Of a DNA stretch of 64,000 nt, positions 33,928 through 43,468 are shown piece by piece. The translations under genes and the position numbers were made by a program. The stretch's first letter is position 1. Each line of letters opens with the position of its first letter. The notes under the pieces were generated by a model. That model searched no databases. It saw only the letters and a list, made by a program, of their open reading frames with translations, and was not told the DNA's origin. Source of the stretch: CAVTJL01 sp963752325 (GTDB lineage: Bacteria > Pseudomonadota > Alphaproteobacteria > Geminicoccales > Geminicoccaceae); contig CAVVXU010000010.1 in assembly GCA_963752325.1 (NCBI GenBank), positions 248,001-312,000 of the forward strand, in the 5' to 3' direction.

Positions 33928-35565
33928 TCAGGGTGTGAGCGCCGCGACCTCGGCCGCGGTCTCCCGCACCTTCTCGTCCGTCATCGAGGTCTTGAGTGCC
34001 AGGGCCATGATGGCGAGGCTGAAGACGACCACGGCAATCATCGCCCCGATCAGGGAGAAGGTGCCGTCACCGCCGAGCCCGGTCGGGCTGAGCGCGCTCA
34101 GGAGCCACATGCCGCCGAAATAGGGCACGAGCCACCAGGTGGTCCGCCAGCCGAAATCCTCGAGGCTGCCGCGCCGAACGACGAAGTAGTAGGCGGCGTA
34201 GATGGCGAAGATCACAAGGAGGAGAATGAAGAGGAAGTCCGCCGTGCCGAAGCCCGCCCACAGGATGATCATGTTCGAGAAGATGAACGCCACGGGCGCC
34301 ACGAACCAGGCGCCCTTCAAGCGGAACGCGCGCTCCCTCTTCGGCGCCGCGATGCGCAGGCCGAGCAGCACGATCGGACCGATCCCGTAGGAGAGAACGG
34401 TGATCGAGGAGATGTAGCCCACGAGCTTCTGCCAGCTCGGGAACGGGAAGAAGAAGATGGCGCCGATGACGAAGGTCGCGATCAGTGCCACCCACGGCAC
34501 GCCGTGACCGTTGATGCGGCTGACGGTGCCCGGCATGTCGCGGGTCTCGCCTGTCGCCATGATGATGCGCGAGGTCGTGGTGGTGTAGATGAAGCCGCAG
34601 GCGCCGGGCGAGACGATGGCGTCGGCATAGAGGATGACGCCCCACCATGTGGCGCCGACCAGCGTCGCCAGCGCCGCGAAGGGGCCGGTGATGTTGGTGA
34701 AATGAAGCCCGGCCCAGCCGCCGTTCTGCAGCATCTTGGGCTCGATGGCGGTGAGGAAGGCAAACTGCAAGGCGATATAGATGACGGCGCCGATGACCAC
34801 GGTGCCGATGATCGCGATCGGCAGGAACTTGCCGGGGTTGGAGGTCTCGCCGGCGAGATCGATCGCCTGGCGGAACCCGAAGAGGCTGAAGAAGACGCCG
34901 GCCGTCGCGACTGCCGTGAAGATCCCCTCGATCCCGTTCTTGGGTGGTGCACTGGCGAGGTTGGCGGGGTGGTAGGAGTAGGCGATGAGGACGATGACGG
35001 TGCCGATCGGGATGGCGATCTTCCACCAGGTGGCGATGCTGTTCACCTTGAGGACAAGGCCCACCACCATGAAGTTGAAGCCCACCATCACCGCGAGCAC
35101 GGCGATGGCGACCCAGAATCCCTTGGCGGTCAGAACGCTGGTCACCGGGTCCACGAGGCCAGGGATGTAGGCGTTGGCGTAGCCGATGATGGCCATGGCC
35201 TCGACGGGCGCGATGGTCACATAGGCGAGGATGAGGATCCAGCTCCAGATGCGGCCGACCAGCGGGCCGTGGCTGATATGGCTGATATGGACGAGGGCGC
35301 CGCTGCGCGGGAACATCGTCGCGAGCTCGGCGTAGACGAAGGCGAGGAAGAGGACGGCGACCGCGCCGATCACCCACGACCAGATGCTGAGCGGCCCCGC
35401 CTGCTTGGCCGCGTTCAGAGGGCCGAAGAGCCAGCCGGAGCCGATCATGCCGCCCACGCCTGCATAGAGCAGGCCTATAATACCGGCATCACGCCTGAGC
35501 TTGTTGCCGGTGGATTTGCCTGATCCCAGCCCAAGCCCTTGTGAAGCATCCGTTCCAATGCTCAT
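33928..35565 (-). CDS. APC-superfamily amino acid permease
   Basis: A 545-residue inner-membrane transporter with twelve or more spans. The start GIIGLLYAGVGGMIGSGWLF carries the helix-1 glycine motif that binds the amino acid backbone, and FFSLFGFRQAIDLAGETSNP is the helix-6/7 region. The style is close to YveA-like aspartate-proton symporters, but the substrate is a guess. There is one long clean frame. The convergent long frames on the other strand are shadows. Upstream, a small dyad at 35728-35742 could be an operator. Confidence 0.85.
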   Translation of the reverse strand: MSIGTDASQGLGLGSGKSTGNKLRRDAGIIGLLYAGVGGMIGSGWLFGPLNAAKQAGPLSIWSWVIGAVAVLFLAFVYAELATMFPRSGALVHISHISHGPLVGRIWSWILILAYVTIAPVEAMAIIGYANAYIPGLVDPVTSVLTAKGFWVAIAVLAVMVGFNFMVVGLVLKVNSIATWWKIAIPIGTVIVLIAYSYHPANLASAPPKNGIEGIFTAVATAGVFFSLFGFRQAIDLAGETSNPGKFLPIAIIGTVVIGAVIYIALQFAFLTAIEPKMLQNGGWAGLHFTNITGPFAALATLVGATWWGVILYADAIVSPGACGFIYTTTTSRIIMATGETRDMPGTVSRINGHGVPWVALIATFVIGAIFFFPFPSWQKLVGYISSITVLSYGIGPIVLLGLRIAAPKRERAFRLKGAWFVAPVAFIFSNMIILWAGFGTADFLFILLLVIFAIYAAYYFVVRRGSLEDFGWRTTWWLVPYFGGMWLLSALSPTGLGGDGTFSLIGAMIAVVVFSLAIMALALKTSMTDEKVRETAAEVAALTP

Positions 35566-36031
35566 GGCAATCTCCCGACGCGCAGTGAGCGAACGGCCGA
35601 TATCCCCGCCCGATCACGGCAATCCAGTTCCTGGCCACGGATGCTTCTTCTTGTCGGCTCGGCGAAGCCTAGCCTCGTCTCGTCGTCTTGCAAGCCCCGG
35701 AGCCATCTCTGCGCATCGCAGATCTGCCTGATCATCGATCAGATGTGACCAAGCCAACGAAATCCCAGGATCTCATCATGATTTATTGTTCATGTTTGCG
35801 ACATCTCCAGGCGTCGGCAGCGACCATGAGCACCAGCCCCACAGCCACCCCCTTCGCTATGACCTATCTATGACGGCCTGGTCGAGACGGCTGCCGAAAC
35901 AGCCCGATGATCCCCCGGGACAAGGCAGTCAGGAGCGCGACCAAGTTTCAAGGAGCGCCGCGCCGCGTCCGCCCCTAAGCTCCCGGCCATCGCCGCCGCT
36001 CCAGGCTCCCCAGGAAGGTCAGCTGCCGGTC
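35566..36031. other. Divergent intergenic region with a small dyad
   Basis: 466 bases between the APC permease and the glycosyltransferase. CTGATC-ATC-GATCAG at 35728-35742 is a perfect 6-bp dyad and a candidate operator. No gene is convincing; frames here are continuations of shadows. Confidence 0.4.
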
Positions 36032-37080
36032 ATGCCGCATCTCGTCGTCGACATCTCGGGCCACGGCTTCGGCCATGCAGGCCAGGTGGCGCCCGTGCTG
36101 AGGGCGCTCGCCGCCCGCCTGCCCGATCTGCGCCTGACGCTGCGCACGGCGGTGCCGCGGGCACATCTCCTCTCGATGCTGCCGATGCCCTTCGAGCTCA
36201 TGGCGCCGCCGCCGGACGTCGGCCTCGCGATGCAGGGGCCGGTGGCGGTGGACCGGGAGGCGAGCAGCGCTGCCTATGCGGCCCTGCATCGGGACTGGCC
36301 GGCCGTGGTGGCGCGCGAGGCGGCGGCGCTGGCCCGCCTGCGGCCGGACCTGTTGCTCTCGGACGTGGGCTATGTCGGGCTGGCTGCGGCGGCCACTGAA
36401 AAAATACAGGCGCTGGCGCTGTGCTCGCTCAACTGGGCGGACGTCACGGAGGCTTTCTCGGTCGCGACGCCCGAGGCCGTGGCCGAGATGCGCCTCGCCT
36501 ATCGCTCGGCCCGCCTGTTCCTTCAGGCCACACCGCACATGCCGATGACATGGCTCGAGCGGAGGCGGCCGATCGGGCCCGATCGGGCGCATCGGCACGA
36601 GGCGCCGCGCGGCCCTGCTGGAGGCGCTGGGCCTGCCCGCGGACGAGCTTTTGGTCCTCGTCTCGTTCGGCGGCATCCCGGCCGGACCGGAGGTCGCGGC
36701 GCTGCCTACCCTTCCCGGCGTCACGTGGCTCGCCGACCGCTCGCTCCAGCCCGGCATGATCCCGCTCACCGAGCTGCCTTTTTCCTTCATCGACCTCATG
36801 GCGAGCGTCGATCTCGTGGTGACGAAAACGGGCTACGGCATGCTGGTCGAGGCCGCCTGCAACGGCGTGCCTCTCTTGTTCCTCGCCCGGCCGGACTGGC
36901 CCGAATCGCCCTGGCTCGAGCGCTGGATCGTGGAGCTGGGCCTGGGCCGGCCCGCTGCCGAAAGATGCGGACGAGCTGGCGCGGATGCTGCGGGAGCGCG
37001 ACCTGCCGGCGCGCCGCCCCGGCATCGCGCCCACCGGCATCGCCGAGGCCGCGGACGTGATCGAGGCCTGTCTCGGCTGA
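36032..37080 (+). CDS. MurG-like glycosyltransferase, two frameshifts
   Basis: About 350 residues of a GT-B fold glycosyltransferase. The N-terminal part (LVVDISGHGFGHAGQVAPVL, RPDLLLSDVGYVGLAAA) and the C-terminal nucleotide-sugar site (VDLVVTKTGYGMLVEAACNG, VPLLFLARPDWPESPWLE) are clear. Frames change near 36,590 and 36,960; the last piece DELARMLRERDLPARRPG runs to the TGA at 37080. The start at 36032 follows AGGAAGG. The sugar donor and acceptor are unknown. A VOC gene follows after about 100 bases. Confidence 0.75.
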
Positions 37081-37186
37081 CACGGGATCACGCGAAGGAG
37101 CAGAGCCGCCGGGTCAACACTCGGCGCGTCGAGGTCAGCGGCGGCTGCATGAGCCGAGCTCGGCATGGGAGAAGGAGGATCGCCAC

Positions 37187-37582
37187 ATGCTCGACCATAT
37201 CTTCCTGACCGTCAGCGATCTGAAGCGCTCGGTCGCCTTCTACGAGGCGGTGCTGCCCGCGCTCGGCATCACGGCCCGCCATGACTATGACGGCAAGGAC
37301 GGACCCGAAGGCCATCCGGACCTCAAGGGTTTCGGTGCCGGCGGCCGCGTCTTCTTCTGGCTCCGGCAGGGAGAGCCGGCCCCGGGGGCGGTGCATGTGG
37401 GCTTTGTCGCGCACTCCGAGGTCGAGGTAAATGCGGCCCATGCGGCAGCGCTCGCCGCCGGTGCAAGCGAGATCCACGCCCCCGGGCCGCAGCTTCACTA
37501 CGACCCCCGCTACTACGCGGCGCAGGTGCGCGACCCGGATGGCTACAGCCTCGAGCTCGTCTACAAGAGCTGGCAGCACTGA
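37187..37582 (+). CDS. VOC-family (glyoxalase/dioxygenase fold) protein
   Basis: A 131-residue protein of the vicinal-oxygen-chelate fold: MLDHIFLTVSDLKRSVAFYE at the start, HVGFVAHSEVEVNAAHAAAL in the middle and VRDPDGYSLELVYK at the end. The metal-site residues His (start), His (AVHVGF) and Glu (SLELV) are in place, which suits a glyoxalase-I-like or related lyase. GAGAAGGAGG precedes the ATG. It may be co-transcribed with the SDR gene at 37765. Confidence 0.85.
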   Translation: MLDHIFLTVSDLKRSVAFYEAVLPALGITARHDYDGKDGPEGHPDLKGFGAGGRVFFWLRQGEPAPGAVHVGFVAHSEVEVNAAHAAALAAGASEIHAPGPQLHYDPRYYAAQVRDPDGYSLELVYKSWQH

Positions 37583-37764
37583 CATGATCGATCCGATGAT
37601 CCTTGGTGCCACCGGCTCGATCCGCCGGTGTGCTCGGCGGTGGCCCTGCTGAAGCCACGGCCTTGAGCTTTACGTCAGTGGCAGCAATCCCGAGAATGGC
37701 CGGAGCGACCTCGGGCGGGGCTCGACCGGCGCGGGGCGATCAATACGAGCGTGGGGAGGCGATC

Positions 37765-38542
37765 ATGGCGTGGAGCGATCAGGTGGCGGTGGTGACCGGC
37801 GGGTCGCGGGGCATCGGCCGCGCGATAGCGCTGCTGCTGGCCCGGCGCGGCGCTGCCGTCTGCGTCAACTACACCGCCCGGGGCGAGGCCGCGGAGGCCG
37901 TGAGGGACGAGATCACAGCAGGCGGCGGCAGGGCCGTCGCCGTGGGTGCGGACGTCTCGGAGCGCCGGGGCCGTGACCGCCATGGTCGAGCGCGCCGAGG
38001 CGGAGCTCGGGCCGGTGACGATCCTCGTCAACAATGCCGGCATCGCCAAGCAGGCGACGCTCGACAGCTATGACGCCGACGCGTTCGCGCGCATGCGCGA
38101 GGTCAATGTGAACGGCATCGTCAACACGACGCGCGCGGTGATGGGCGGCATGCGCCAGCGCCATTACGGGCGGATCGTCAACGTCACCTCGATCGCCGGG
38201 ATCGGCACGGCCCTGCCGGGCAACGCCTTCTATGCCGCGACCAAGGCCGGGGCGGCGATGCTCACCCATCGCTTCGCGCTCGAGCTCGGCCGCGACGGCA
38301 TCACCGTCAACGGCGTGGCGCCGGGCTTCGTCCGCACCGACATGACCCAGGGCGGTCGCGGCGCCGGCGACTGGGAGGCCGTCGAGAAGAACATCGGCGA
38401 GCGGGCGATGACCGGCCGCATCGGCGAGCCCGAGGACATCGCCAACGCCGTGGCCTTTCTGGCCGCGCCAGAGTCGGGCTGGATCACCTCCCAGGTCCTG
38501 GCGGTCGACGGCGGCCGCATGGACTATATCGCGCACGGCTGA
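37765..38542 (+). CDS. Short-chain dehydrogenase/reductase, frameshifted
   Basis: A 258-residue Rossmann oxidoreductase resembling FabG. The cofactor motif VVTGGSRGIGRA, the NNAG motif (ILVNNAGIAKQ), catalytic Ser (NVTSIAGIG) and YAATK are complete. The frame breaks in a short G/C run near 37,965 (ADVSE to AGAVTAMVERAEAELG). Start at 37765, after GGGGAGGCGATC. Next to a PEP-mutase-type lyase and a cupin, it may belong to a small catabolic unit. The substrate is unknown. Confidence 0.85.
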
Positions 38543-38615
38543 TCCTGCCGTCCTACGGTAGAGCGACCACCCACCGTGCCTGCGGCCCGGCACGGATCTC
38601 ACTCGAGGAAAATCG

Positions 38616-39476
38616 ATGATGTCACCTCCGGAACGCCTGCGCGCGCTGCTCGCCGAGCCCGCCTTCGTCGTCATGCCGGCCGTGTGGGACGGGCTCAGCG
38701 CCAAGCTCACCGCGGGCGCCGGCTTCAAGACCGCCTTTCTCTCGGGCTCCTGCGTCGCCGCGAGCCGGCTGGGCGGGCCCGACCTCGATCTCGTCTCGTT
38801 CGGCGAGATGCGGGACTCGCTCGACATGGTGCGCAACGCGGCACCGGAGCTGCTGGTCCTGGCCGACGGCGACCACGGCTACGGCAACGCCATGAACGTG
38901 CAGCGCACCGTGCGCGCCTATGGCCAGGCGGGGGCGGCTGCCGTCCTCATCGAGGACAAGGTGACCCCGCGGGCGCTCACCGCCGCGGGCAAGCCCTGCC
39001 TGCCGCGCGAGGAGGTTCGCATGAAGGTGCGCGCCGCGGTCGACGCCGCCAGGGATTCGGGCATCCTCGTCATGGCGCGCACCGACTGCCGCCCGACGCT
39101 CGGGATCGACGAGGCGGTGGCGCGGATCGAGATGTATGTGGAGGAAGGCGCGGATCTTCTTTTTCTCGATTCGCCCGCGGACGAGGCTGAGATCCGGCGC
39201 GCGGTGGCGGCTGCCGGCGGCCGGCCCTCCTTCTCCGTGCTCTCGCCCGGCCCGGGACGCGAGATACCGAGCCAGAGCCGTGCTGCCGAGCTTGGCCTCA
39301 AGATCGGCACCTACCCGACGGGGCTGCTCTCGCCCGTGGTGGCGGCGATGCAGGCCGGGCTCGCGGCGCTGGCAGCAGGTCGGGCCGAGGCGGAGACGGC
39401 CCTGGACCTCACAGTGCTGCGCGGCGTGCTGGGCTATGGCGACTATGACGAGGCGGCCAAGGCCTACATCGTCTAG
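38616..39476 (+). CDS. Isocitrate lyase/PEP mutase-family C-C lyase
   Basis: 286 residues of the PEP mutase/isocitrate lyase barrel. Motifs: VMPAVWDGLSAKLT, the metal-binding DGDHGYGN, LIEDKVTPR and VMARTDCRP. The usual KKCGH-type catalytic cysteine motif of isocitrate lyase is replaced, as in oxaloacetate decarboxylases and 2,3-dimethylmalate or methylisocitrate lyases. It cleaves or decarboxylates a 2-oxo or hydroxy acid; which one is unknown. It is in line with SDR (before) and cupin (after). Confidence 0.85.
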   Translation: MMSPPERLRALLAEPAFVVMPAVWDGLSAKLTAGAGFKTAFLSGSCVAASRLGGPDLDLVSFGEMRDSLDMVRNAAPELLVLADGDHGYGNAMNVQRTVRAYGQAGAAAVLIEDKVTPRALTAAGKPCLPREEVRMKVRAAVDAARDSGILVMARTDCRPTLGIDEAVARIEMYVEEGADLLFLDSPADEAEIRRAVAAAGGRPSFSVLSPGPGREIPSQSRAAELGLKIGTYPTGLLSPVVAAMQAGLAALAAGRAEAETALDLTVLRGVLGYGDYDEAAKAYIV

Positions 39477-39559
39477 GAGGACCGTCGGGGCGGAAACCAT
39501 CGAGGCCCGAAAGATCTCCCGTCGAGGGGGTCAGGGGACAGACGCAAGGGAGGAATTGG

Positions 39560-39961
39560 ATGCCCGGAAAATTCGTCATCGCCGCGGAGACCGAGATCAA
39601 GGCGGATGATCTCGGCACGTCGAGCAGGCTCAGCGATCCACCCAGCACGGGCGCAAGGCAGCTCACCGTGATCGCCGTCAGCTTCGATCCCGGCAAGGGG
39701 CACGATTTCCACAAGCACCCCGATCAGGAGGAGGTGATCCTCGTGACGGGCGGGAAGATCGAGCAGTGGATCGATCGCGAGAAGCGCGTCCTCGGCCCCG
39801 GCGATTCCGCCTTCATTCCGGCCGATGTCGTGCATGCCTCGTTCAATGACGGCGACGAGCCTGCGAAGATCGTCGCCATTCTCGGCCCCTGCGTCGGGCC
39901 CGTCGGCTACGAGGTGGTCGACGTGGCCGGCGAGGCTCCGTGGAAGACGTTGCGAGGGTAA
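39560..39961 (+). CDS. Cupin-domain protein
   Basis: A 133-residue single cupin. Motif 1 is GHDFHKHPDQEEVILVTGG with its His-His-Glu metal set, and motif 2 is GDSAFIPADVVHASFN with the last His. It may be a small metal enzyme or a sensor. GGGAGG-like AAGGGAGGAA precedes the ATG. It is the last gene of the + strand run that begins at 37187, ending tail to tail with the ABC operon. Confidence 0.85.
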   Translation: MPGKFVIAAETEIKADDLGTSSRLSDPPSTGARQLTVIAVSFDPGKGHDFHKHPDQEEVILVTGGKIEQWIDREKRVLGPGDSAFIPADVVHASFNDGDEPAKIVAILGPCVGPVGYEVVDVAGEAPWKTLRG

Positions 39962-39984
39962 GGTCACTGCCCCGAGAGGACGAG

Positions 39985-40022
39985 AAAAAGGCCGGGGCCG
40001 GCGCTGCCGCCCGCCCCGGCCT
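39985..40022 (-). terminator. Rho-independent terminator of the sugar ABC operon
   Basis: AGGCCGGGG (39989-39997) pairs with CCCCGGCCT (40014-40022). Read on the minus strand the stem is followed by a U-run (A5 at 39985-39989). It lies six bases past the stop of the binding-protein gene. Confidence 0.65.
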
Positions 40023-40027
40023 GCGCG

Positions 40028-41353
40028 TCAGCCCTTCATGTGGCGCTCGAACACCGCCTTGATCTTCTTGTGCGCGTCGCCGACGGCAGTGGCCGGATCG
40101 ACGCCGTCGACCAGCACGCGCTGCAGCGCCTCGGGGATCATGTTGGTCGCCAGCACCTCGCCCGAGGCGGCCGAGGGCGGGGCCATGTAGCTCACCGGCA
40201 CGCCGGTCTTGGCGATGTCGATGAACTCCTTGAACTGCGGCCGCGAGGTCCACCAGGTGTCGTTGAAGAGGTCGGGATAGACCGGCACGAAGCGGCCATT
40301 GCTGCTGGTGATGACCTGGTTGTAGCGTTCCGGCTGCATGAAGTACTCGGCCAGGCCGCGCGACAGCTCGGGATTGGGCGACTGCTTGAAGAGGCCGAGC
40401 GACCAGGTGTCGACGAGGTTGCGCTGCGCCACGGGCCCGGCCGGCACGCCGAAGAGCCCGGTCTTCTCCATGAGATCGGGGTCCTTGTCGGAGAGGTAGG
40501 CGTAGACGCTCGAGGGGTTGATGATGAAGGCCACCTGCTTCGACTGGTAGAGCTTGTTGTTGTAGGCCGTCTCGCCGTTGCCCACCGAGCCGCGCGGGAT
40601 GATCTTCTTGACGTTGTACATCTCGTTGATGAAGGCGAAGCCCTTGACGTTGCCCTCATTGTCGAAGTCGGCCATGCCCTTCTCGTCGGTCGTGCGGCCG
40701 CCGAAGCCCCAGCAGACCTCCATGATGTTGTCCGAGGCATCGTTCGTGAGGCCGACATCCATGCCGAAGCCGTAGAAGGGCGGCTGCTGCAGCTTGAGGC
40801 AGGTCTCGACGAACTCGTCCCAGGTCTTGGGATAGTCGAGCTTGGCCTTCTCCAGAAGATCGACGCGGGCGTGCATCGGCCAGGGGTTGATCGCGAAGGG
40901 CACGCCCCAGTAACGGTCCTCGTAGGCGATGGCGCTGAGGCTCGAGTCGAAGAGGCCGCCCTTGGCCTTCTTCATCTTCTCGACGACGTCGGTAACGTCC
41001 AGGAGCTGGCCCTGGGCGCGGTAGAGCTGGACGTAGGACTTGTAGAGCCGCACGACGTCCGGCGGGCTGCCGGCCTCGAGCGCGGCGCTCAGGCGCGGCA
41101 CGAGCTCGGAATTGGGGACCACGATGAAGGAGACCTCGCTCTCCTTGAGCCCGGCCTGCTTGCAGAACTCGTCGAAGAACTGGCGCGCCGCCTCGTCGGC
41201 CATCGGCGTGAAGGTCGGGATGTGCCAGTAGACGAGCTTCTTGTCGCGCGCCTGGGCCGGGCGGGATCCGAGCATCCCGCCTGCAGCCAGCGTGGCGCCC
41301 GCGGCGGCGCTCGTGCGCAGGAGATGGCGTCGGTTGAAGCGTGGGCCGGTCAT
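40028..41353 (-). CDS. Extracellular solute-binding protein (family 1)
   Basis: A 441-residue periplasmic substrate-binding protein of a carbohydrate ABC importer. A twin-arginine signal is visible (FNRRHLLRTSAAAG, then a hydrophobic stretch to RPAQA), so it is probably exported folded. The mature part shows the family-1 pattern (DVVRLYKSYVQLYRAQGQLL, YWGVPFAINPWPMHARVDLL, YFMQPERYNQVI). The start at 41353 is chosen for the GGGAAGGAAG before it and the signal right after. It is third in the operon after two permeases. The sugar is unknown. Confidence 0.9.
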   Translation of the reverse strand: MTGPRFNRRHLLRTSAAAGATLAAGGMLGSRPAQARDKKLVYWHIPTFTPMADEAARQFFDEFCKQAGLKESEVSFIVVPNSELVPRLSAALEAGSPPDVVRLYKSYVQLYRAQGQLLDVTDVVEKMKKAKGGLFDSSLSAIAYEDRYWGVPFAINPWPMHARVDLLEKAKLDYPKTWDEFVETCLKLQQPPFYGFGMDVGLTNDASDNIMEVCWGFGGRTTDEKGMADFDNEGNVKGFAFINEMYNVKKIIPRGSVGNGETAYNNKLYQSKQVAFIINPSSVYAYLSDKDPDLMEKTGLFGVPAGPVAQRNLVDTWSLGLFKQSPNPELSRGLAEYFMQPERYNQVITSSNGRFVPVYPDLFNDTWWTSRPQFKEFIDIAKTGVPVSYMAPPSAASGEVLATNMIPEALQRVLVDGVDPATAVGDAHKKIKAVFERHMKG

Positions 41354-41414
41354 CGTCGTTCTTCCTTCCCTGATGGTGGCTTGTTGACGGTCGAACTTTG
41401 CGCGAGCCGGGGCC

Positions 41415-42260
41415 TCAGCCCTTGACGGCACCGAGTGTCAGGCCGGTGACGAGCCAGCGTTGGAAGATCATGTAGACCAGGAGCGGCGGCAGCGTGGTGA
41501 GGAAGGTGGAGCCCATGATCGGGCCCCAGAAGAAGACGTCCTCGACAATGAAGTTGCTGAGACCCGTGGGCAGGGTCATCACGCTCTGCTCGTTGTTGAA
41601 GACGATGGCGTAGAGGAACTCGTTCCAGGCGAGCGTGAACGAGAAGAACGCCACGACCGCGAGCGCGGGCAGCGAGATCGGCAGGATGATGCGGAAGAGC
41701 ACGCCCAGCCGCGTGCAGCCGTCGACCAGCGCCGATTCCTCGAGCTCGAGCGGGATGGACATGAAGAAGCCCATCAGGAGCCAGGTGCAAAAGGGGATGG
41801 TGAAGCCCAGATAGGAGAGCGTCAGCCCGGTCAGCGTGTTGGTGAGATGCACCGCCACCATGATGGTGAAGAGCGGGATGAAGAGCAGCGACTGCGGCAC
41901 GAGGTAGGTGTAGATCATCGCCCGTGCCATGACTTTCCGACCCGGAAAGTCGAGGCGTGCGATGGCGTAGGCGCCGAGCGAGGCGCAGATCAGCGTCAAG
42001 GCCGTCGTCGACAGCGCCACGACGGTGCTGTTGCGGAAGAAGGTCAGGTAGTTGGTCTTGAAGAAGAGGACCCGATAGTTCTCGAGGGTGGGATGGTGCG
42101 GCCAGAGGGTGGCCGTGGTGCCGTAGATCTCGGCATGGTCCTTCAAGGATGTGTTCAGCATCCAGTAGAAGGGTGCGAGCGTCCAGATGATGAAGATCAG
42201 CAGGAAGAACGAGCCGATGAGATGCGCCGTCCGTCGCTGACCCGTGATGGTGGCGGCCAC
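41415..42260 (-). CDS. Carbohydrate ABC permease, MalG type
   Basis: A 281-residue inner-membrane permease with six spans. It starts with a first span (LIGSFFLLIFIIWTLAPFYW) and carries the EAA loop LEESALVDGCTRLGVLFRII that meets the ATPase, and the C-terminal LVTGLTLGAVKG. It is four bases after the MalF-type gene and 61 bases before the binding protein. No ATPase gene is in the operon. Confidence 0.9.
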   Translation of the reverse strand: MAATITGQRRTAHLIGSFFLLIFIIWTLAPFYWMLNTSLKDHAEIYGTTATLWPHHPTLENYRVLFFKTNYLTFFRNSTVVALSTTALTLICASLGAYAIARLDFPGRKVMARAMIYTYLVPQSLLFIPLFTIMVAVHLTNTLTGLTLSYLGFTIPFCTWLLMGFFMSIPLELEESALVDGCTRLGVLFRIILPISLPALAVVAFFSFTLAWNEFLYAIVFNNEQSVMTLPTGLSNFIVEDVFFWGPIMGSTFLTTLPPLLVYMIFQRWLVTGLTLGAVKG

Positions 42261-42264
42261 GGCG

Positions 42265-43224
42265 TCAGGTCCTCTCGGCCAGCATGCGCCTGCTCAAGAA
42301 GAAGATGAGCAGGACGAGGAGCGGGAAGAACACCATGTTGACGGCGGAGCCGATGCCGAGCCGGCTCGCCAGGAGCGCGTATTTGTAGGCGAGGTTGGGC
42401 AGGATCTGCGTGGCGTTGGCCGGCCCGCCATTGGTGAGGACCTGGACGATGACGAGGTTGGTCGAGGTCCAGATCGAGGACAGCATCAGCACCACGGCGA
42501 AGACGCGGCGCATCTGCGGGATGGTGATGTGGCGGAACTCCTGGAAGGCGTTGGCGCCATCGAGGCGTGCCGCCTCGTAGAGCTCCTTGGGGATGCCCTT
42601 GAGGCCGGCCAAGAAGCTCATGGTGTAGAAGGGCGTGCCGGCCCAGATCACCACGGCCACGACCGAGCCCATCGCGAGGTGCGGATCGCCCAGCCAGGAG
42701 ATCACGCCCTGCATGCCGAAGATCTTGATCAGCACATTGTTCAGCATGCCGCTGAAATCGTCGTAGACCCAGCGGAAATTGAGCGCCGTGACGATCGTCG
42801 GCACGGCCCAGGGCACGAAGAGGATCGTGCGCCAGAGATAGTCGAGCCGTCGCGGCTGATTGAGGACCATCGCCATGGCGAGGCCGAGGACGAACTTGAT
42901 GCAGACGGCGGAGGCCGTGTAGACGATCGTGTTCCAGATCACCTTGCGGAAGGTCGGGTCGGCGAAGAGCTCGCGATAATTGCCGAGGCCCACCCATTTG
43001 GCCGGTGCTCCGGCATATTTGTGCTCGAAGCTGAGGATGATCGCCGAGACGAACGGGTAGAGGACGACGCAGGCGAGCACGATGACCGTGGGTGCCAGGA
43101 AGATCGCCGCGACGATGCGCTGATCGTTGAGCAGCCGCGAGCTCAGTGGCACCATCGGCCGCTGGGCCGCCGCCGCGGCCGCCGTGACGGAATTGTCCCT
43201 TCCGCGCGCTCTCCCGGCGTGCAC
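42265..43224 (-). CDS. Carbohydrate ABC permease, MalF type
   Basis: A 319-residue partner permease with six spans. First span VAAIFLAPTVIVLACVVLYP, EAA loop KELYEAARLDGANAFQEFRH, and end FPLLVLLIFFLSRRMLAERT. It is the first gene of the operon permease-permease-binding protein. The start is uncertain: an in-frame ATG 24 codons later (MVPLSSRLLNDQ) would remove an Ala-rich tail. The operon must borrow an ATPase encoded elsewhere. Confidence 0.9.
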   Translation of the reverse strand: MHAGRARGRDNSVTAAAAAAQRPMVPLSSRLLNDQRIVAAIFLAPTVIVLACVVLYPFVSAIILSFEHKYAGAPAKWVGLGNYRELFADPTFRKVIWNTIVYTASAVCIKFVLGLAMAMVLNQPRRLDYLWRTILFVPWAVPTIVTALNFRWVYDDFSGMLNNVLIKIFGMQGVISWLGDPHLAMGSVVAVVIWAGTPFYTMSFLAGLKGIPKELYEAARLDGANAFQEFRHITIPQMRRVFAVVLMLSSIWTSTNLVIVQVLTNGGPANATQILPNLAYKYALLASRLGIGSAVNMVFFPLLVLLIFFLSRRMLAERT

Positions 43225-43468
43225 CCAATGGCCTCCCTGATTGGCCTTGGCCGGATTTGCCTGATTCCGGCTATTACCCGCCGATCATGGGTCGGCGCGC
43301 CGCATGAGGCAACCCTCCGAGTGCCCCGACGGGCCGATGGGGGCATCGCGCACCGCATTTTATGGCTTCGGGCCGGCTACGGGGCCGCAACGGCGCCACC
43401 TGCGCCAATCGAGAGCCCGCGCCCGGGCGTAGGCCGCTTTGCGCCCGGAACCCCGGATGGGGACCGAG

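Noticed and set aside
33643..35523. A 626-codon open frame antisense to the APC permease
   Set aside because: Composition is Gly/Glu/Asp/Arg-rich without any domain, and it mirrors the permease codons; typical shadow in high-GC DNA.
40040..41425. A 461-codon open frame antisense to the binding protein
   Set aside because: Shadow of a gene with a clear Tat signal and family pattern.
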